DNA of 64,000 bases from Hyphomicrobiales bacterium. Lineage in GTDB: Bacteria > Pseudomonadota > Alphaproteobacteria > Rhizobiales > Beijerinckiaceae. Under the pieces are notes generated by a model. That model searched no databases. It worked only from the letters and a program-made list of their open reading frames with translations, and was not told the origin of the DNA. The position numbers were made by a program, and so were the translations under genes. Positions within the stretch are counted from its first letter, which is position 1. Each line of letters begins with the position of its first letter. The DNA is taken from the NCBI GenBank assembly GCA_019075905.1, contig JAGXAM010000009.1, positions 1 to 64,000 on the forward strand, in the 5' to 3' direction. Shown piece after piece: positions 1-7,991 of this stretch.

Positions 1-120
1 GCCGACGTCATCGAGAAAATCGCCTCCGGCTGGCCCAACGCCCGTCTCGACGAACTCATGCCTTGGGCATGGGCGAATGACAAAGTCAAAACTACCGACA
101 TAAAAATACGCGCGGCCTAA
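1..120 (+). CDS. tnpC: IS66 family transposase TnpC, C-terminal fragment
   Basis: Partial gene entering from the left edge; 39 codons in frame 1 and a TAA stop. The translation contains ASGWPNARLDELMPWAW, which fits the C-terminal domain of IS66 transposases, where a 'DELLPWNW'-like motif is conserved close to the end. The catalytic DDE domain lies upstream, outside the window. The gene reads towards the IS right end at 148. Whether the rest of the transposase is intact cannot be judged here. Confidence 0.8.
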   Translation, partial: ADVIEKIASGWPNARLDELMPWAWANDKVKTTDIKIRAA

Positions 121-148
121 AAAGCTGCGCCCTTGGCGCAACGCTTAC
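1..148 (+). mobile_element. Right end of an IS66-family insertion sequence
   Basis: The window opens inside an IS66-like element. It carries the last codons of the transposase (stop at 118-120), followed by 28 bp of terminal sequence. Read on the minus strand from 148, the end begins GTAAGCGTT, matching the GTAAGCG terminal inverted repeats usual for IS66 elements. The boundary at 148/149 is supported independently: the neighbouring reading frame matches a CmcI-like protein up to the codon at 149-151 and loses similarity beyond it. IS66 elements usually make 8-bp target duplications, so 149-156 (ttgcgtac) is the candidate duplication. The left end lies outside the window. Confidence 0.8.
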
Positions 149-757
149 TTGCGTACGCGGCGCGCCGACGACAGCCTGCATAATTCCGTCTGTTGCAACC
201 ATAAACCCTCCAGGCTGCACGAAGGGTGCGTAAGCTCGAAGCTCGGCAAGCACATGGACGCGTGAATGATTGGAGTCCAGAAGTACCATCACTTTTTCGC
301 CAGGTTTGATCATCGAGCCGACCTTGGCTACCGTGTCAGGGGCCACCGAGGAGCCATCAACCAGCGAAATCAAGGGTGCAAGCAAGTGCCGGTCAATTTC
401 AGCGCGGTTGTGCGGGCGCAACGCGAGCTCAACACCGATGACCCTGCCGCGTTCCATCGCCTTGAACAGGGAAGCGTAGAAGATCAGCCCGCCGCCGTGC
501 GCGACGCCAGTTTCGATCAACACGTCAACAGGATCATGCCAAAGCACCTCTTGCAGGCGCACCATGTCTTCAGGCAATTGAATGACCGGACGTCCGAACC
601 ATGTGAAGGCGTAAGGGTATTTAGCATCCCAGGAGGCGCGCAACCAAGCTCTGGAAACGAGATCAAACCCTTCAGACGACGCCAGCTCGTATGAAACCCG
701 TCCCGAAGCGTCTTCCTGTGTGACGGTTGCGGCCTCTTCGTCAATAATTATTCGCAT
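92..757 (-). pseudogene. CmcI/cephalosporin-hydroxylase-like methyltransferase, truncated by IS66 insertion
   Basis: The first 203 codons (757 down to 149) resemble the CmcI / rhamnosyl O-methyltransferase family, a Rossmann SAM-dependent fold. Visible motifs are VLIETGVAHGGG (SAM loop), RVIGVELALRPHNR, LLDSNHS and ATDGIM. At codon 149-151 the IS66 end begins, and the last 18 residues before the stop at 92-94 are IS-encoded. The family normally continues some 40 or more residues beyond GAPRT, so the product has lost its C-terminus and is probably inactive. The start at 757 is preceded by AAGGAG; it overlaps the end of the epimerase gene by 17 nt, so the two were one operon. The context suggests modification of a surface glycan; the substrate is unknown. 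Confidence 0.75.
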
Positions 758-1589
758 TTCCGGCTCTCCTTTTGACATCATACCAATAATTTTCAAAAGA
801 TAAACCGAAATCTTGGGGGCTAAATGAAATTGTATCCGTCATTTTTTTAATGGAAATATCGGGATATATAATGTCTACGGCATCGTCTGTGTATGTAACG
901 TCAATGCCATCTTCTTGAAGAACATGCGAAATAATCTTATTGGTTGTTGAGGTTCCGGACGCAACATTATATATAGATGCGTCGCCATGCAATACGAGAT
1001 TGAATATAGCTAAAATTGCGTCCGCCAATGCGATGTAATCCTTTTTGCTATTTTCGCCGGTCCTCAATGTTAAGCGACCAGTGGTGGCCGCCTCGCGCGT
1101 AATTTGTGATAGGAAATTGGCCGAGACATCGCCCGGGCCGAAGACATTGGAGAGGCGTAGCACACGCCCTTTGCCATGCGCTGCATTCAGGCACATGGTT
1201 TCTCCGGCGAGTTTAGACAAATTGTAGATATCATCAGGATTTGCAGGATTGACGGTCAAAGCCTGGCTTTCCTCGCCTTTGGCTGCGTCCTTGTAGACCC
1301 TCGTTGAGGAAAGGTAGGTAATGGAGTCAAACCGGTACCGGTCGATGATCTCGACGGGCAATGTTACATGGGCTTCCATAGTCTGCAGCGGAAATTGGCG
1401 AAAATCAGCAGTGAGGCCGATCGCATAAATGCAATGCCCAAGGTGCGCACCGGCCGCCGGCCAATTATGCCGCGTGACACGGTCCACAGCAAAGCCTTTG
1501 CCGCCAAAATAGTCTGCCAGATTCCTTCCGATGAAGCCACCGGCACCGAATACCGTTACGCGTCCTGTGTCGCCTTGCACATCAGGCAA
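741..1589 (-). CDS. NAD(P)-dependent sugar epimerase/dehydratase (extended SDR)
   Basis: 282 residues, a usual length for extended short-chain dehydrogenases acting on nucleotide sugars. The N-terminal Rossmann motif GAGGFIG binds NAD(P), and the catalytic pair is YNLSK (Tyr and Lys four apart), with a preceding SSTRVY strand holding the likely catalytic Ser/Thr. The specific substrate is not evident. The start is uncertain: a TTG at 1589 overlaps the scoB stop, and a GTG at 1580 would also work. The DNA is clearly more AT-rich than the genes to the right, with many A/T third positions around 800-1060. With the truncated methyltransferase downstream it looks like part of an acquired surface-polysaccharide cluster. 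Confidence 0.8.
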   Translation of the reverse strand: MPDVQGDTGRVTVFGAGGFIGRNLADYFGGKGFAVDRVTRHNWPAAGAHLGHCIYAIGLTADFRQFPLQTMEAHVTLPVEIIDRYRFDSITYLSSTRVYKDAAKGEESQALTVNPANPDDIYNLSKLAGETMCLNAAHGKGRVLRLSNVFGPGDVSANFLSQITREAATTGRLTLRTGENSKKDYIALADAILAIFNLVLHGDASIYNVASGTSTTNKIISHVLQEDGIDVTYTDDAVDIIYPDISIKKMTDTISFSPQDFGLSFENYWYDVKRRAGNANNY

Positions 1590-2244
1590 CGCTGAACTCG
1601 GCCTCGGTGCGGGCGCGGATGATCTCGAGGCTGATGCCGGGGGCGCGCTCGACCAGCTTCATGCCGCCATGGCCCTTCTTGTCGATGGTAAACACCCCGA
1701 GATCGGTGATCACCATATCGACGACGCCCCGCCCGGTGAGCGGCAAGGTGCAAGCCTTTAGCAATTTTGCCTCATCCTTGGCATTGTGCTCCATCACTAC
1801 GACCACACGCTTGACGCCGGCCACCAGATCCATCGCCCCGCCCATGCCCTTGACCATCTTGCCGGGGATCATCCAGTTGGCGAGATCGCCGTTCTGCGCC
1901 ACCTGCATGGCGCCCAGAATCGACAGGTCGATATGGCCGCCGCGGATCATCGCAAAGGAATCAGCGCTGGAAAAAAAGCTGGTGGTCGGCAATTGCGTGA
2001 TGGTCTGCTTGCCGGCATTGATCAGATCGGCGTCCTCGTCGCCCTCATAGGGGAACGGGCCCATGCCGAGCATGCCATTTTCGCTTTGAAGCTGCACATC
2101 CATACCGGCGGGAATGTAATTGGAAACCAGCGTCGGAATGCCAATGCCGAGATTGACATAAAACCCGTCGCGCAATTCCTTGGCGGCGCGGGCCGCCATC
2201 TCGTCGCGCGTCCAGCCAATGGCCGTGGTTGGGGTATCGCTCAT
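1582..2244 (-). CDS. scoB: 3-oxoacid CoA-transferase subunit B
   Basis: 220 residues, the normal size for the beta subunit of succinyl-CoA:3-ketoacid CoA-transferase, which moves CoA from succinyl-CoA to acetoacetate. The family signature [11 protein letters not shown] is present at about residues 53-63, and Glu55 is the expected catalytic glutamate that forms the enzyme-CoA thioester. ATG 2244 is preferred over ATG 2250 because AAGGAG lies about 8 nt before it but only 2-3 nt before the other. The gene follows scoA after 13 nt and both are read leftwards as an operon. Acetate- or other 3-oxoacid-specific transferases share the same motifs, so the acyl specificity is inferred. Confidence 0.9.
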   Translation of the reverse strand: MSDTPTTAIGWTRDEMAARAAKELRDGFYVNLGIGIPTLVSNYIPAGMDVQLQSENGMLGMGPFPYEGDEDADLINAGKQTITQLPTTSFFSSADSFAMIRGGHIDLSILGAMQVAQNGDLANWMIPGKMVKGMGGAMDLVAGVKRVVVVMEHNAKDEAKLLKACTLPLTGRGVVDMVITDLGVFTIDKKGHGGMKLVERAPGISLEIIRARTEAEFSVA

Positions 2245-2257
2245 GACCATGTCTCCT

Positions 2258-2962
2258 TCAGGCGGCGCGCTTGCGGGTGGTGCGCTGCTCGATGCGCTTT
2301 TCTCCGGCCGGCACATGCACGATGCGTTGCACGAAAATTCCCGGGGTGATGATCGCGTCGGCTTCGAGCTCGCCGGGCTGCACCAGATGCTCGACCTCGA
2401 CAATGGTCAGCTTCGCCGCCGTCGCCATCATCGGGTTAAAATTGCGCGCGGTCTTGCGATAAACCAGATTGCCTTCGGTATCACCCTTCCAGGCATGGAT
2501 CAGCGCAATATCGGCGACAAGCCCGGTTTCCATCACATAATCCTCGCCATTGAAGGCGCGCACTTCCTTGCCTTCGGCGATCAGCGTGCCAACCCCGGTC
2601 TTGGTGAAGAACGCCGGAATGCCGGCGCCGCCAGCGCGGATGCGCTCGGCCAGCGTGCCCTGCGGGTTGAATTCCAGCTTCAGTTCGCCCGAGAGGAATT
2701 GCTGCGCGAACAGCTTGTTTTCACCGACATAGGACGAGATCATTTTGGCGATCTGCCGTGTTTCCAGCAAAATCCCGAGGCCGGCGCCGTCAACACCGGC
2801 ATTGTTGGACACAAAGGTCAGGCCCTTGTTGCCGAGGCTGCGCACCGCCTCGATCAGCGCCTCCGGGTTGCCGCAGAGGCCAAAACCACCAGACATCAGC
2901 ATCATGTCGTCCTTGAGCACGCCTTCGAGGGCGGCAATGGCTGAGGGATAGACTTTGTTCAT
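2258..2962 (-). CDS. scoA: 3-oxoacid CoA-transferase subunit A
   Basis: 234 residues. The alpha-subunit signature GGFGLCGNP lies at residues 25-33, after the usual DDMMLMS strand, and the body ([28 protein letters not shown]) matches SCOT-type alpha subunits. With scoB it forms the heteromeric CoA-transferase used to activate acetoacetate. Start ATG 2962 gives the standard N-terminus MNKVYPSA. The gene is divergent from the membrane-protein gene at 3114, leaving about 150 bp that must hold promoters for both directions. An acetoacetate decarboxylase gene sits far away at 59705 and would compete for the same substrate. Confidence 0.9.
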   Translation of the reverse strand: MNKVYPSAIAALEGVLKDDMMLMSGGFGLCGNPEALIEAVRSLGNKGLTFVSNNAGVDGAGLGILLETRQIAKMISSYVGENKLFAQQFLSGELKLEFNPQGTLAERIRAGGAGIPAFFTKTGVGTLIAEGKEVRAFNGEDYVMETGLVADIALIHAWKGDTEGNLVYRKTARNFNPMMATAAKLTIVEVEHLVQPGELEADAIITPGIFVQRIVHVPAGEKRIEQRTTRKRAA

Positions 2963-3113
2963 GCGCGGGGCTCCACAAGCAATCTGCCCCGTGATAACGG
3001 GTTGCGGGCGAAATTCAAAGCCCAAAGCCGCCTCATCGCGGGCAGGGCTGCTTTGTTCGCGCTCGCACCACCGGCGCAGCGCATACGAGGGCTCACAAGG
3101 GAAGGGCTGGGTC

Positions 3114-3875
3114 ATGATCGGCATGGGAGCCAACCTTCCGGCGGCCAGTGCTGCCTTTATGGCCGCCACCGTCGAGGCGGTCGAGGCCTTCACCATCATT
3201 CTGGCGGTCAGTGTCGTGCGCGGGCCGCGTCCGGCACTGCTCGGGGCCGGGGCGGCGCTGGCGCTGCTGGGCGCGCTGGTGCTGGCGCTGGGGCCGCTGC
3301 TGGCGCTTGTGCCGCTGCATCTGGTGCAGGCCATCGTCGGCGCGCTGCAGCTGTTGTTCGGGCTGCGCTGGCTGCGCAAGGCCATGCTGCGGGCGCTCGG
3401 CATCATCGCCCTGCATGACGAGACCGCAGCCTATCAGAAAACCACGGCGGCGCTCGGCCGCGATGCGGCGCTGGCTGGGCGTGCTGCTGATTGGGTGGCC
3501 GGCCTTGCTGCCTTCAAGGCCATGGCGCTTGAAGGGCTTGAGGTGGTGTTCATCGTGCTGGCTGTCGGCGCTGCCGGCGGCACCGCCCTGCTGGCGGCCA
3601 GCCTTGGGGCGGGGCTTGCCTGCCTGATGGTGCTGGCGATCGGCCTCATGCTGCGTGTGCCCCTGGCGAGGGTCCCCGAAAACGCCCTGAAATATGGCGT
3701 CGGCATCATGCTTTCGGCTTTCGGGCTGTTCTGGCTGGTGGAGGGCATGGGCGGCATCTGGCCCGGCGGCGATCTGGCGATTCTGGCGCTGATGGCCGGG
3801 TTTTTCGGCGCTTCGCTGCTGCTGCGTGCCGTCCTGCGCCCGGCGGCCAAGGCCACCATGAGGCCGCGCTCATGA
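3114..3875 (+). CDS. Multi-pass membrane protein, COG4280-like, possible metal transporter
   Basis: 253 residues, almost wholly hydrophobic, with about seven predicted membrane spans. Two segments look like related halves: the first has AATVEAVEAFTIILAVS near residues 17-33, the second MALEGLEVVFIVLAVG near residue 140. Each has the pattern [VL]E-x2-E, which resembles the EGLE motif of FTR1-type iron permeases; this likeness is my inference, not a family assignment. I recognise the protein as a COG4280-type predicted membrane protein of unknown function. The start ATG 3114 follows GGAAGGG. It overlaps the next gene by ATGA, so the two are translationally coupled. Confidence 0.6.
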   Translation: MIGMGANLPAASAAFMAATVEAVEAFTIILAVSVVRGPRPALLGAGAALALLGALVLALGPLLALVPLHLVQAIVGALQLLFGLRWLRKAMLRALGIIALHDETAAYQKTTAALGRDAALAGRAADWVAGLAAFKAMALEGLEVVFIVLAVGAAGGTALLAASLGAGLACLMVLAIGLMLRVPLARVPENALKYGVGIMLSAFGLFWLVEGMGGIWPGGDLAILALMAGFFGASLLLRAVLRPAAKATMRPRS

Positions 3876-4084
3876 AAATGCTGCGCCTTGTTGCCGCCGA
3901 GCTTTTCGGCCTGTTCGTCGATGATGGCAGCCTTGCGCTGGCGATCCTCGCCACCCTTGCCGCACTCGCCCTTGCGCTGCATGCCGGCCTGCCGGGGCGC
4001 TGGGCCGGGCCGCTGGGCTTTCTGGCGCTGATCGGCGTTCTTGCCGAAAATCTCGCCCGGACGCTGCGCCGTCGCAAGGCCTGA
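3872..4084 (+). CDS. Small membrane protein, unknown function
   Basis: 70 residues with two hydrophobic segments (about 20-40 and 45-60) and a basic C-terminal tail (RTLRRRKA), so probably a two-span inner-membrane protein with a cytoplasmic C-terminus. Its ATG overlaps the stop of the preceding membrane-protein gene in an ATGA arrangement, which argues that it is real and that the two products work together, perhaps as one complex. I do not recognise a family. Confidence 0.6.
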   Translation: MKMLRLVAAELFGLFVDDGSLALAILATLAALALALHAGLPGRWAGPLGFLALIGVLAENLARTLRRRKA

Positions 4085-4152
4085 ATGGCTTGACACGCAA
4101 TCAGGCTCAAGTTTAAGGAAGCGCCCTGTGAGGATCGCAAGATCCTGACCGT

Positions 4153-4229
4153 GGCGGGGTAGCTCAGCTGGCTAGAGCAGAGGAATCATAATCCTTGTGT
4201 CGGGGGTTCAAGTCCCTCCCTCGCTACCA
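4153..4229 (+). tRNA. tRNA-Met (elongator), anticodon CAU
   Basis: 77 nt including an encoded CCA. The anticodon stem GAGGA/UCCUU encloses the loop AUCAUAA, giving anticodon CAU. The T arm is GGGGG-UUCAAGU-CCCUC and the acceptor stem pairs GGCGGGG with CCUCGCU, ending in an imperfect G1-U72. The overall sequence fits alphaproteobacterial elongator tRNA-Met rather than initiator tRNA, which would have a C1-A72 mismatch and GGG/CCC in the anticodon stem, or the lysidine-modified tRNA-Ile2. The restriction-modification cassette begins just after it, and the last 3 bases take part in a 12-bp direct repeat. Confidence 0.95.
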
Positions 4230-4238
4230 AATCTTCCC
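4227..4238 (+). repeat. Left copy of a 12-bp direct repeat at the tRNA-Met 3' end (att-like)
   Basis: CCAAATCTTCCC. The copy begins with the CCA of the tRNA-Met gene. An identical copy lies at 7378-7389, one base after the stop codon of the EcoRII-type gene. The pair brackets exactly the methylase, Vsr and endonuclease genes. Confidence 0.75.
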
Positions 4239-4370
4239 GGCGTTCCTGTCGAAACTTCACGCGAACATGCGTTATTGGAAACCGGCAGCGCTAAGGTCAT
4301 GAACATGAGCGGACGGGCTGGACGCGGCCTGGTTGCAGCCATGAACGGCCGATGTTATCCAAAAAATAAT

Positions 4371-4400
4371 TTGTTCATCCCTTGTTCTCGTGCCTGATAT
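4371..4400 (+). promoter_or_regulatory. Possible sigma-70-type promoter of the R-M operon
   Basis: TTGTTC at 4371-4376 and TGATAT at 4395-4400 are separated by 18 bp, in a locally AT-rich stretch inside otherwise GC-rich DNA. They lie 35 bp before the methylase ATG at 4435. The match is partial and the assignment rests only on position and spacing. The rest of 4230-4434 shows no convincing gene. Confidence 0.3.
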
Positions 4401-4434
4401 CTGCCATTGTGCAGAAAAGTCCGGGTGGGGTGTC

Positions 4435-5685
4435 ATGATCGAAGTTTCGTCTCTCAGGCAACAGGCCGTTTTGTCCGAAGCCAGGGAGGCCTACGGACCT
4501 CGCGGCGAGGAGCAGCAGGTCTTTGGTTTCGAGCCCGTGCATGGCAATCCCCGAAAGCCTGTCCTGACTGGATTTCGGGCTGTAAATCCACCAGCGCGGC
4601 CGGATCAAAAATCTGTTCCGGCTTTCCGTTTCATCGATCTCTTCGCCGGGATTGGCGGTCTGAGGCGCGGCTTTGAGCATATCGGCGGTGAATGCGTTTT
4701 TACCTGCGAGTGGGACAAATACAGCCAGCAGACCTACAGGGCGAACAATCCCGACGACAATCATGCGATTGCCGGCGATATCCGCGCCGTCGATACCGGG
4801 GCGATCCCGTTTCATGACGTCCTTCTCGCCGGCTTTCCGTGCCAGCCATTCTCGATCGCCGGCGTCTCGAAAAAGAATGCCCTGAACCGGCCGCATGGTT
4901 TCGCCTGCGAGGCACAGGGTACGCTGTTTTTCGAGGTTGCCAGAATTATCAGGGCCAGAAGGCCGAGGGCTTTCCTGCTGGAGAACGTCAAGAACCTCGT
5001 CAATCACGACAAGGGCAACACCTTTCGTGTGATCAGGGACGTTCTCCAGAACGAGCTTGGCTACAACATTTCTTTTCGGGTGATCGATGCCAAATCCTTC
5101 GTGCCGCAGCATCGCGAGCGGATTTTCATCGCCGGATTCCTTGATAACGTTGGCTGCGACCTGAAAGACATGGCGATTCCCGATCCGCTCGACGGGCCGA
5201 GACTCTCTACCATCCTTCACCCCGAGGACGGCACGGAGCCGCCGGAGGCGCATTTTACCACCGGGGCGAACGCTGCCGTATCCGCGAAATATACGCTCAC
5301 CGACCATTTGTGGAGCTACCTTCAGGCCTATGCCGACAAACACAAGGCCGCAGGCAATGGTTTTGGCTATGGATTGGTCGGGCCGATGGACGTCGCTCGC
5401 ACCCTCTCGGCGAGGTATCACAAGGACGGCAGCGAGATTTTGATCCGCCAGCCGGGAAAGGCTCCGCGTCGGCTGACGCCCCGTGAGTGCGCGCGCCTGA
5501 TGGGTTTCGACCAGCCGGGGATGAGCGAGTTTCGCATCCCGGTTTCCGATACCCAGGCCTACCGGCAGTTCGGAAATTCTGTCGCAGTTCCGGCGGTCAA
5601 GGCCGTGGCCATGCACATGGCACCCTTCATCACGAAGGCCATGAACCTTCCCGAGACGGAGGAGCTGTTGCTGGCGCATGGCTGA
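4435..5685 (+). CDS. dcm: DNA (cytosine-5)-methyltransferase, Dcm / M.EcoRII type
   Basis: 416 residues from ATG 4435; an in-frame GTG at 4390 would add 15. All core C5-methylase motifs are visible: [21 protein letters not shown] with catalytic Cys136, [23 protein letters not shown], and [12 protein letters not shown]. Stretches such as [23 protein letters not shown] and [14 protein letters not shown] are very close to E. coli Dcm and M.EcoRII, so it probably methylates the inner cytosine of CCWGG and protects against the EcoRII-type enzyme two genes on. It overlaps vsr by 8 nt. The regulatory N-terminus known in M.SsoII-like enzymes is not clearly present. Confidence 0.95.
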   Translation: MIEVSSLRQQAVLSEAREAYGPRGEEQQVFGFEPVHGNPRKPVLTGFRAVNPPARPDQKSVPAFRFIDLFAGIGGLRRGFEHIGGECVFTCEWDKYSQQTYRANNPDDNHAIAGDIRAVDTGAIPFHDVLLAGFPCQPFSIAGVSKKNALNRPHGFACEAQGTLFFEVARIIRARRPRAFLLENVKNLVNHDKGNTFRVIRDVLQNELGYNISFRVIDAKSFVPQHRERIFIAGFLDNVGCDLKDMAIPDPLDGPRLSTILHPEDGTEPPEAHFTTGANAAVSAKYTLTDHLWSYLQAYADKHKAAGNGFGYGLVGPMDVARTLSARYHKDGSEILIRQPGKAPRRLTPRECARLMGFDQPGMSEFRIPVSDTQAYRQFGNSVAVPAVKAVAMHMAPFITKAMNLPETEELLLAHG

Positions 5686-6145
5686 CGTCGTCGATGACGC
5701 AACCCGCAGCCGGATGATGGCGGGCATCCGCAGCAGGAACACACGCCCGGAACTCGCCGTCCGCCATGCGCTGCACGCTATGGGCTTTCGCTACCGCCTG
5801 CATATGCGCGAGCTTCCCGGCAAGCCGGACATGGCGTTTCCAGGCCGCCGCGCCGCCGTCTTTGTGCATGGTTGTTTCTGGCACGGTCACGACTGCCCGC
5901 TGTTCCGCGCACCCTCGACCCGGCCGGAATTCTGGCGCGTCAAGATAGATCGCAACCGCGCGCGTGACGCAACTGTGAGGAAGCAGCTTGCCGAAGCCGG
6001 CTGGCGGGCGCTGACAATCTGGGAATGCGCTCTCAAGGGGCGCGACAGGCTTGAACCCGGTCAGGTGATGGCAGAGGCTGCTGCATGGCTGCGTTCCGGC
6101 ACAGGCTTTTCAGAAATTCGCGGGGGAAGACATGGCATTGGCTGA
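5678..6145 (+). CDS. vsr: Very-short-patch repair endonuclease
   Basis: 155 residues, the usual size. It nicks DNA 5' of the T in T:G mismatches that arise when 5-methylcytosine is deaminated, so it is the natural partner of the Dcm-type methylase. Visible features are [17 protein letters not shown] at the N-terminus, GKPDMAFP with the catalytic Asp, and [14 protein letters not shown] with the zinc- and Mg-associated His and Cys residues. [13 protein letters not shown] and WECALKG follow as in E. coli Vsr. The gene overlaps dcm by 8 nt at its start and the restriction gene by 14 nt at its end, so the three form one tightly coupled operon. Confidence 0.95.
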   Translation: MADVVDDATRSRMMAGIRSRNTRPELAVRHALHAMGFRYRLHMRELPGKPDMAFPGRRAAVFVHGCFWHGHDCPLFRAPSTRPEFWRVKIDRNRARDATVRKQLAEAGWRALTIWECALKGRDRLEPGQVMAEAAAWLRSGTGFSEIRGGRHGIG

Positions 6146-7376
6146 TGTCGGCGACTGGATGAACGAATTTGGCCGGCCTGGCGTTGTCTGGTACGCCAAG
6201 CGCCTTTCCGCCAATGACACGCTTGCCACCAACGCCCATCAGGCCGGCCCCTACATTCCCAAGGCATTTCTCTTCAGTGTCCTCCCATCTCTGAACCGGC
6301 CGGAAGTGCTGAACCCCGATGTTGATCTCAAGGTTTGCGTCGACTCGCACAAGGATCGCCGGGTGGCGCGCGTCGTCTGGTACAACAACCAGGTGCTCGG
6401 AACCGGCACCCGCAACGAGACGAGGGTGACGCGTTTCGGCGGTGCAGGTTCGGCCTTGCTTGACCCCGACAGCACCGGCGCGCTGGCGGTATTTGCCTTT
6501 GTTATTGAAGGCGGCAGCGCCAGCGAATGCCATATATGGGTCTGCGGCGCGGAAGGCACAGAGGCGGACCTGTTCGAGGAGCGCATCGGTCCCGTTGAGC
6601 CTAAGCAGCACGTCGTCTGGATGCCGGGCGGTGCGCCGCCACTTTCCGGTCTGCTCGCGACAGCACCGGCAGCACCGGCGTCCTGCCACTTGACTGTGGC
6701 AGAAATTCCGCCCGCATGGCTGGTTCAGTTCCCGACGGGCGAGGAGATTATCAGGCTGGCAATCTCCAGGACGCCGCCAGCGCCAACAGGCGCCGACATG
6801 CGCCTCGTTCGACGGCGGGATTGCGAATTCGAGATTTTCCAGAGCGTCGAGGAAGCGGTCTATCTGCCAAAAATCACTGCCGGATTCAGTGGAATCAGCA
6901 CGTTCCTGAGCCTCGCGCAGACAATCCTGCAAAGCCGCAAGTCGCGTTCAGGCAACTCGCTCGAACTGCACGCGCGGGAGATCCTGAAAGAGGAGGGTTT
7001 TATTGCGGACACAACTTTCACGCACCGCCCCGTCATAGAAGGTGGCAAGCGCCCCGATTTCCTTTTTCCCTCGCAAGCTGCCTACGAGGACAGGTCATGG
7101 CCGGATGCCGCACTGCGGATGCTGGCGGCCAAGACCACCTGCAGGGATCGCTGGCGGCAAATCATCAATGAGGCCGACCGCATTCGCGAGAAGCATCTGC
7201 TCACCCTCCAGGAGGGCGTTTCGGAGGGGCAGTTTCGTGAAATGACCGAGGCGGGCGTCAAGCTCGTCGTCCCCGCGAAGCTGCATGGTTCCTATCCATC
7301 GTCCGTCCGCCCCCACCTCATCACGCTCGCGAGCTTCCTCGAAGACCTGAGACGCTTGCCGGCGCGGCGCCGGTAA
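6132..7376 (+). CDS. Type II restriction endonuclease, EcoRII family
   Basis: 414 residues against about 404 for EcoRII. The N-terminal effector-domain motif WYAKRLSANDT and the segment TRNETRVTRFG match EcoRII closely. The C-terminal PD-(D/E)XK domain has KRPDFLFP (Asp309), Tyr318, and AAKTTCRDRWRQI (Lys334, Arg340), lining up with what I recall as EcoRII Asp299, Tyr308, Lys324 and Arg330. At the EcoRII Lys328 position this protein has Arg338, a conservative change worth testing. The expected target is CCWGG, cut as a type IIE enzyme that needs a second site. ATG 6132 follows GGGGGAAG, an own ribosome-binding site, although it overlaps vsr by 14 nt. The stop is one base before the right direct repeat. 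Confidence 0.93.
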   Translation: MALADVGDWMNEFGRPGVVWYAKRLSANDTLATNAHQAGPYIPKAFLFSVLPSLNRPEVLNPDVDLKVCVDSHKDRRVARVVWYNNQVLGTGTRNETRVTRFGGAGSALLDPDSTGALAVFAFVIEGGSASECHIWVCGAEGTEADLFEERIGPVEPKQHVVWMPGGAPPLSGLLATAPAAPASCHLTVAEIPPAWLVQFPTGEEIIRLAISRTPPAPTGADMRLVRRRDCEFEIFQSVEEAVYLPKITAGFSGISTFLSLAQTILQSRKSRSGNSLELHAREILKEEGFIADTTFTHRPVIEGGKRPDFLFPSQAAYEDRSWPDAALRMLAAKTTCRDRWRQIINEADRIREKHLLTLQEGVSEGQFREMTEAGVKLVVPAKLHGSYPSSVRPHLITLASFLEDLRRLPARRR

Positions 7377-7377
7377 T

Positions 7378-7389
7378 CCAAATCTTCCC
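7378..7389 (+). repeat. Right copy of the 12-bp direct repeat closing the R-M cassette
   Basis: CCAAATCTTCCC, identical to 4227-4238. It begins one base after the TAA of the EcoRII-type gene (7374-7376). The C-rich DNA after it, 7390-7412, would have been the original sequence downstream of tRNA-Met if the cassette was inserted by recombination between the repeats. Confidence 0.75.
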
Positions 7390-7470
7390 CCAATCCCCCC
7401 GTTTTCCCCTATCCCGTTTACGATCCGCTAACAAATCTCGTTCATGCTGGCTCTTGAGTGAGGCCTTGTT

Positions 7471-7812
7471 ATGCGTGGATTGTTTGGTGCCTTGGTGCTG
7501 GGGCTGGCCATGACGCCTGCCAGTCATGCTGCGCAAGATCGCTTCTGCATCGCCTTTTCCTTCGCGGGCCGCATCACCTACATCACCGAGCCCTTCACCA
7601 GCCGCGCTTCGCAGGCCGATGCCGAGGCCTATTTTCGTAATCAACTCGACTCAGCGCAGGTCAGATATGATGCGGTGCAATGCCCGGCGCCTGAATCAAA
7701 CGCTGGCACACAGGCCTCGCTCGCCACCGCCCGAAGCTTCAACGCCAAAATGGGTTTCAAGGTGCTCACCTTGCGTTTTTCCGGCAACCAGCTGGTTTTA
7801 TCGCGTCGTTAG
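7471..7812 (+). CDS. Small secreted protein, unknown function
   Basis: 113 residues with a clear signal peptide: a basic start, hydrophobic LFGALVLGLAM, and a likely cleavage after SHA near residue 20. The mature part of about 93 residues has two cysteines (in DRFCIAF and VQCPAPE) that could form a disulfide in the periplasm. I recognise no domain. ATG 7471 follows GAGTGAGG. The gene stands alone just right of the R-M cassette and before the helicase gene, with 179 bp between. It is probably the original neighbour of the tRNA-Met gene. Confidence 0.6.
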   Translation: MRGLFGALVLGLAMTPASHAAQDRFCIAFSFAGRITYITEPFTSRASQADAEAYFRNQLDSAQVRYDAVQCPAPESNAGTQASLATARSFNAKMGFKVLTLRFSGNQLVLSRR

Positions 7813-7991
7813 CCGGGATTTCCGCGAATCTTCTTGACTCTCGACGGCAATTGTCGCAGGCGAGACACGCTGTTGCCCTCCAGGCGGAAGGGTGACCTTG
7901 ATAGCGGCCGCGCCCAGGCGTGCCACACCAAGCTGAGCCTTGCCTGATACCGACGGGCCCCTGCATCATTGCGGGCCACACCAGGATAAAA

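Noticed and set aside
2955-3113. Longer N-terminus for the membrane protein from 2955
   Set aside because: It would overlap scoA's start, is not hydrophobic like the rest, and GGAAGGG precedes ATG 3114.
4153-4229. tRNA-Ile2 (lysidine-modified CAU) as identity of the tRNA
   Set aside because: The body matches alphaproteobacterial elongator tRNA-Met, and the acceptor stem does not resemble tRNA-Ile2 (GGGCC...).
4230-4434. Remnant of an integrase gene between tRNA-Met and dcm
   Set aside because: All frames were read; no Arg-His-Arg-Tyr motif or recombinase-like stretch is present in these 205 bases.
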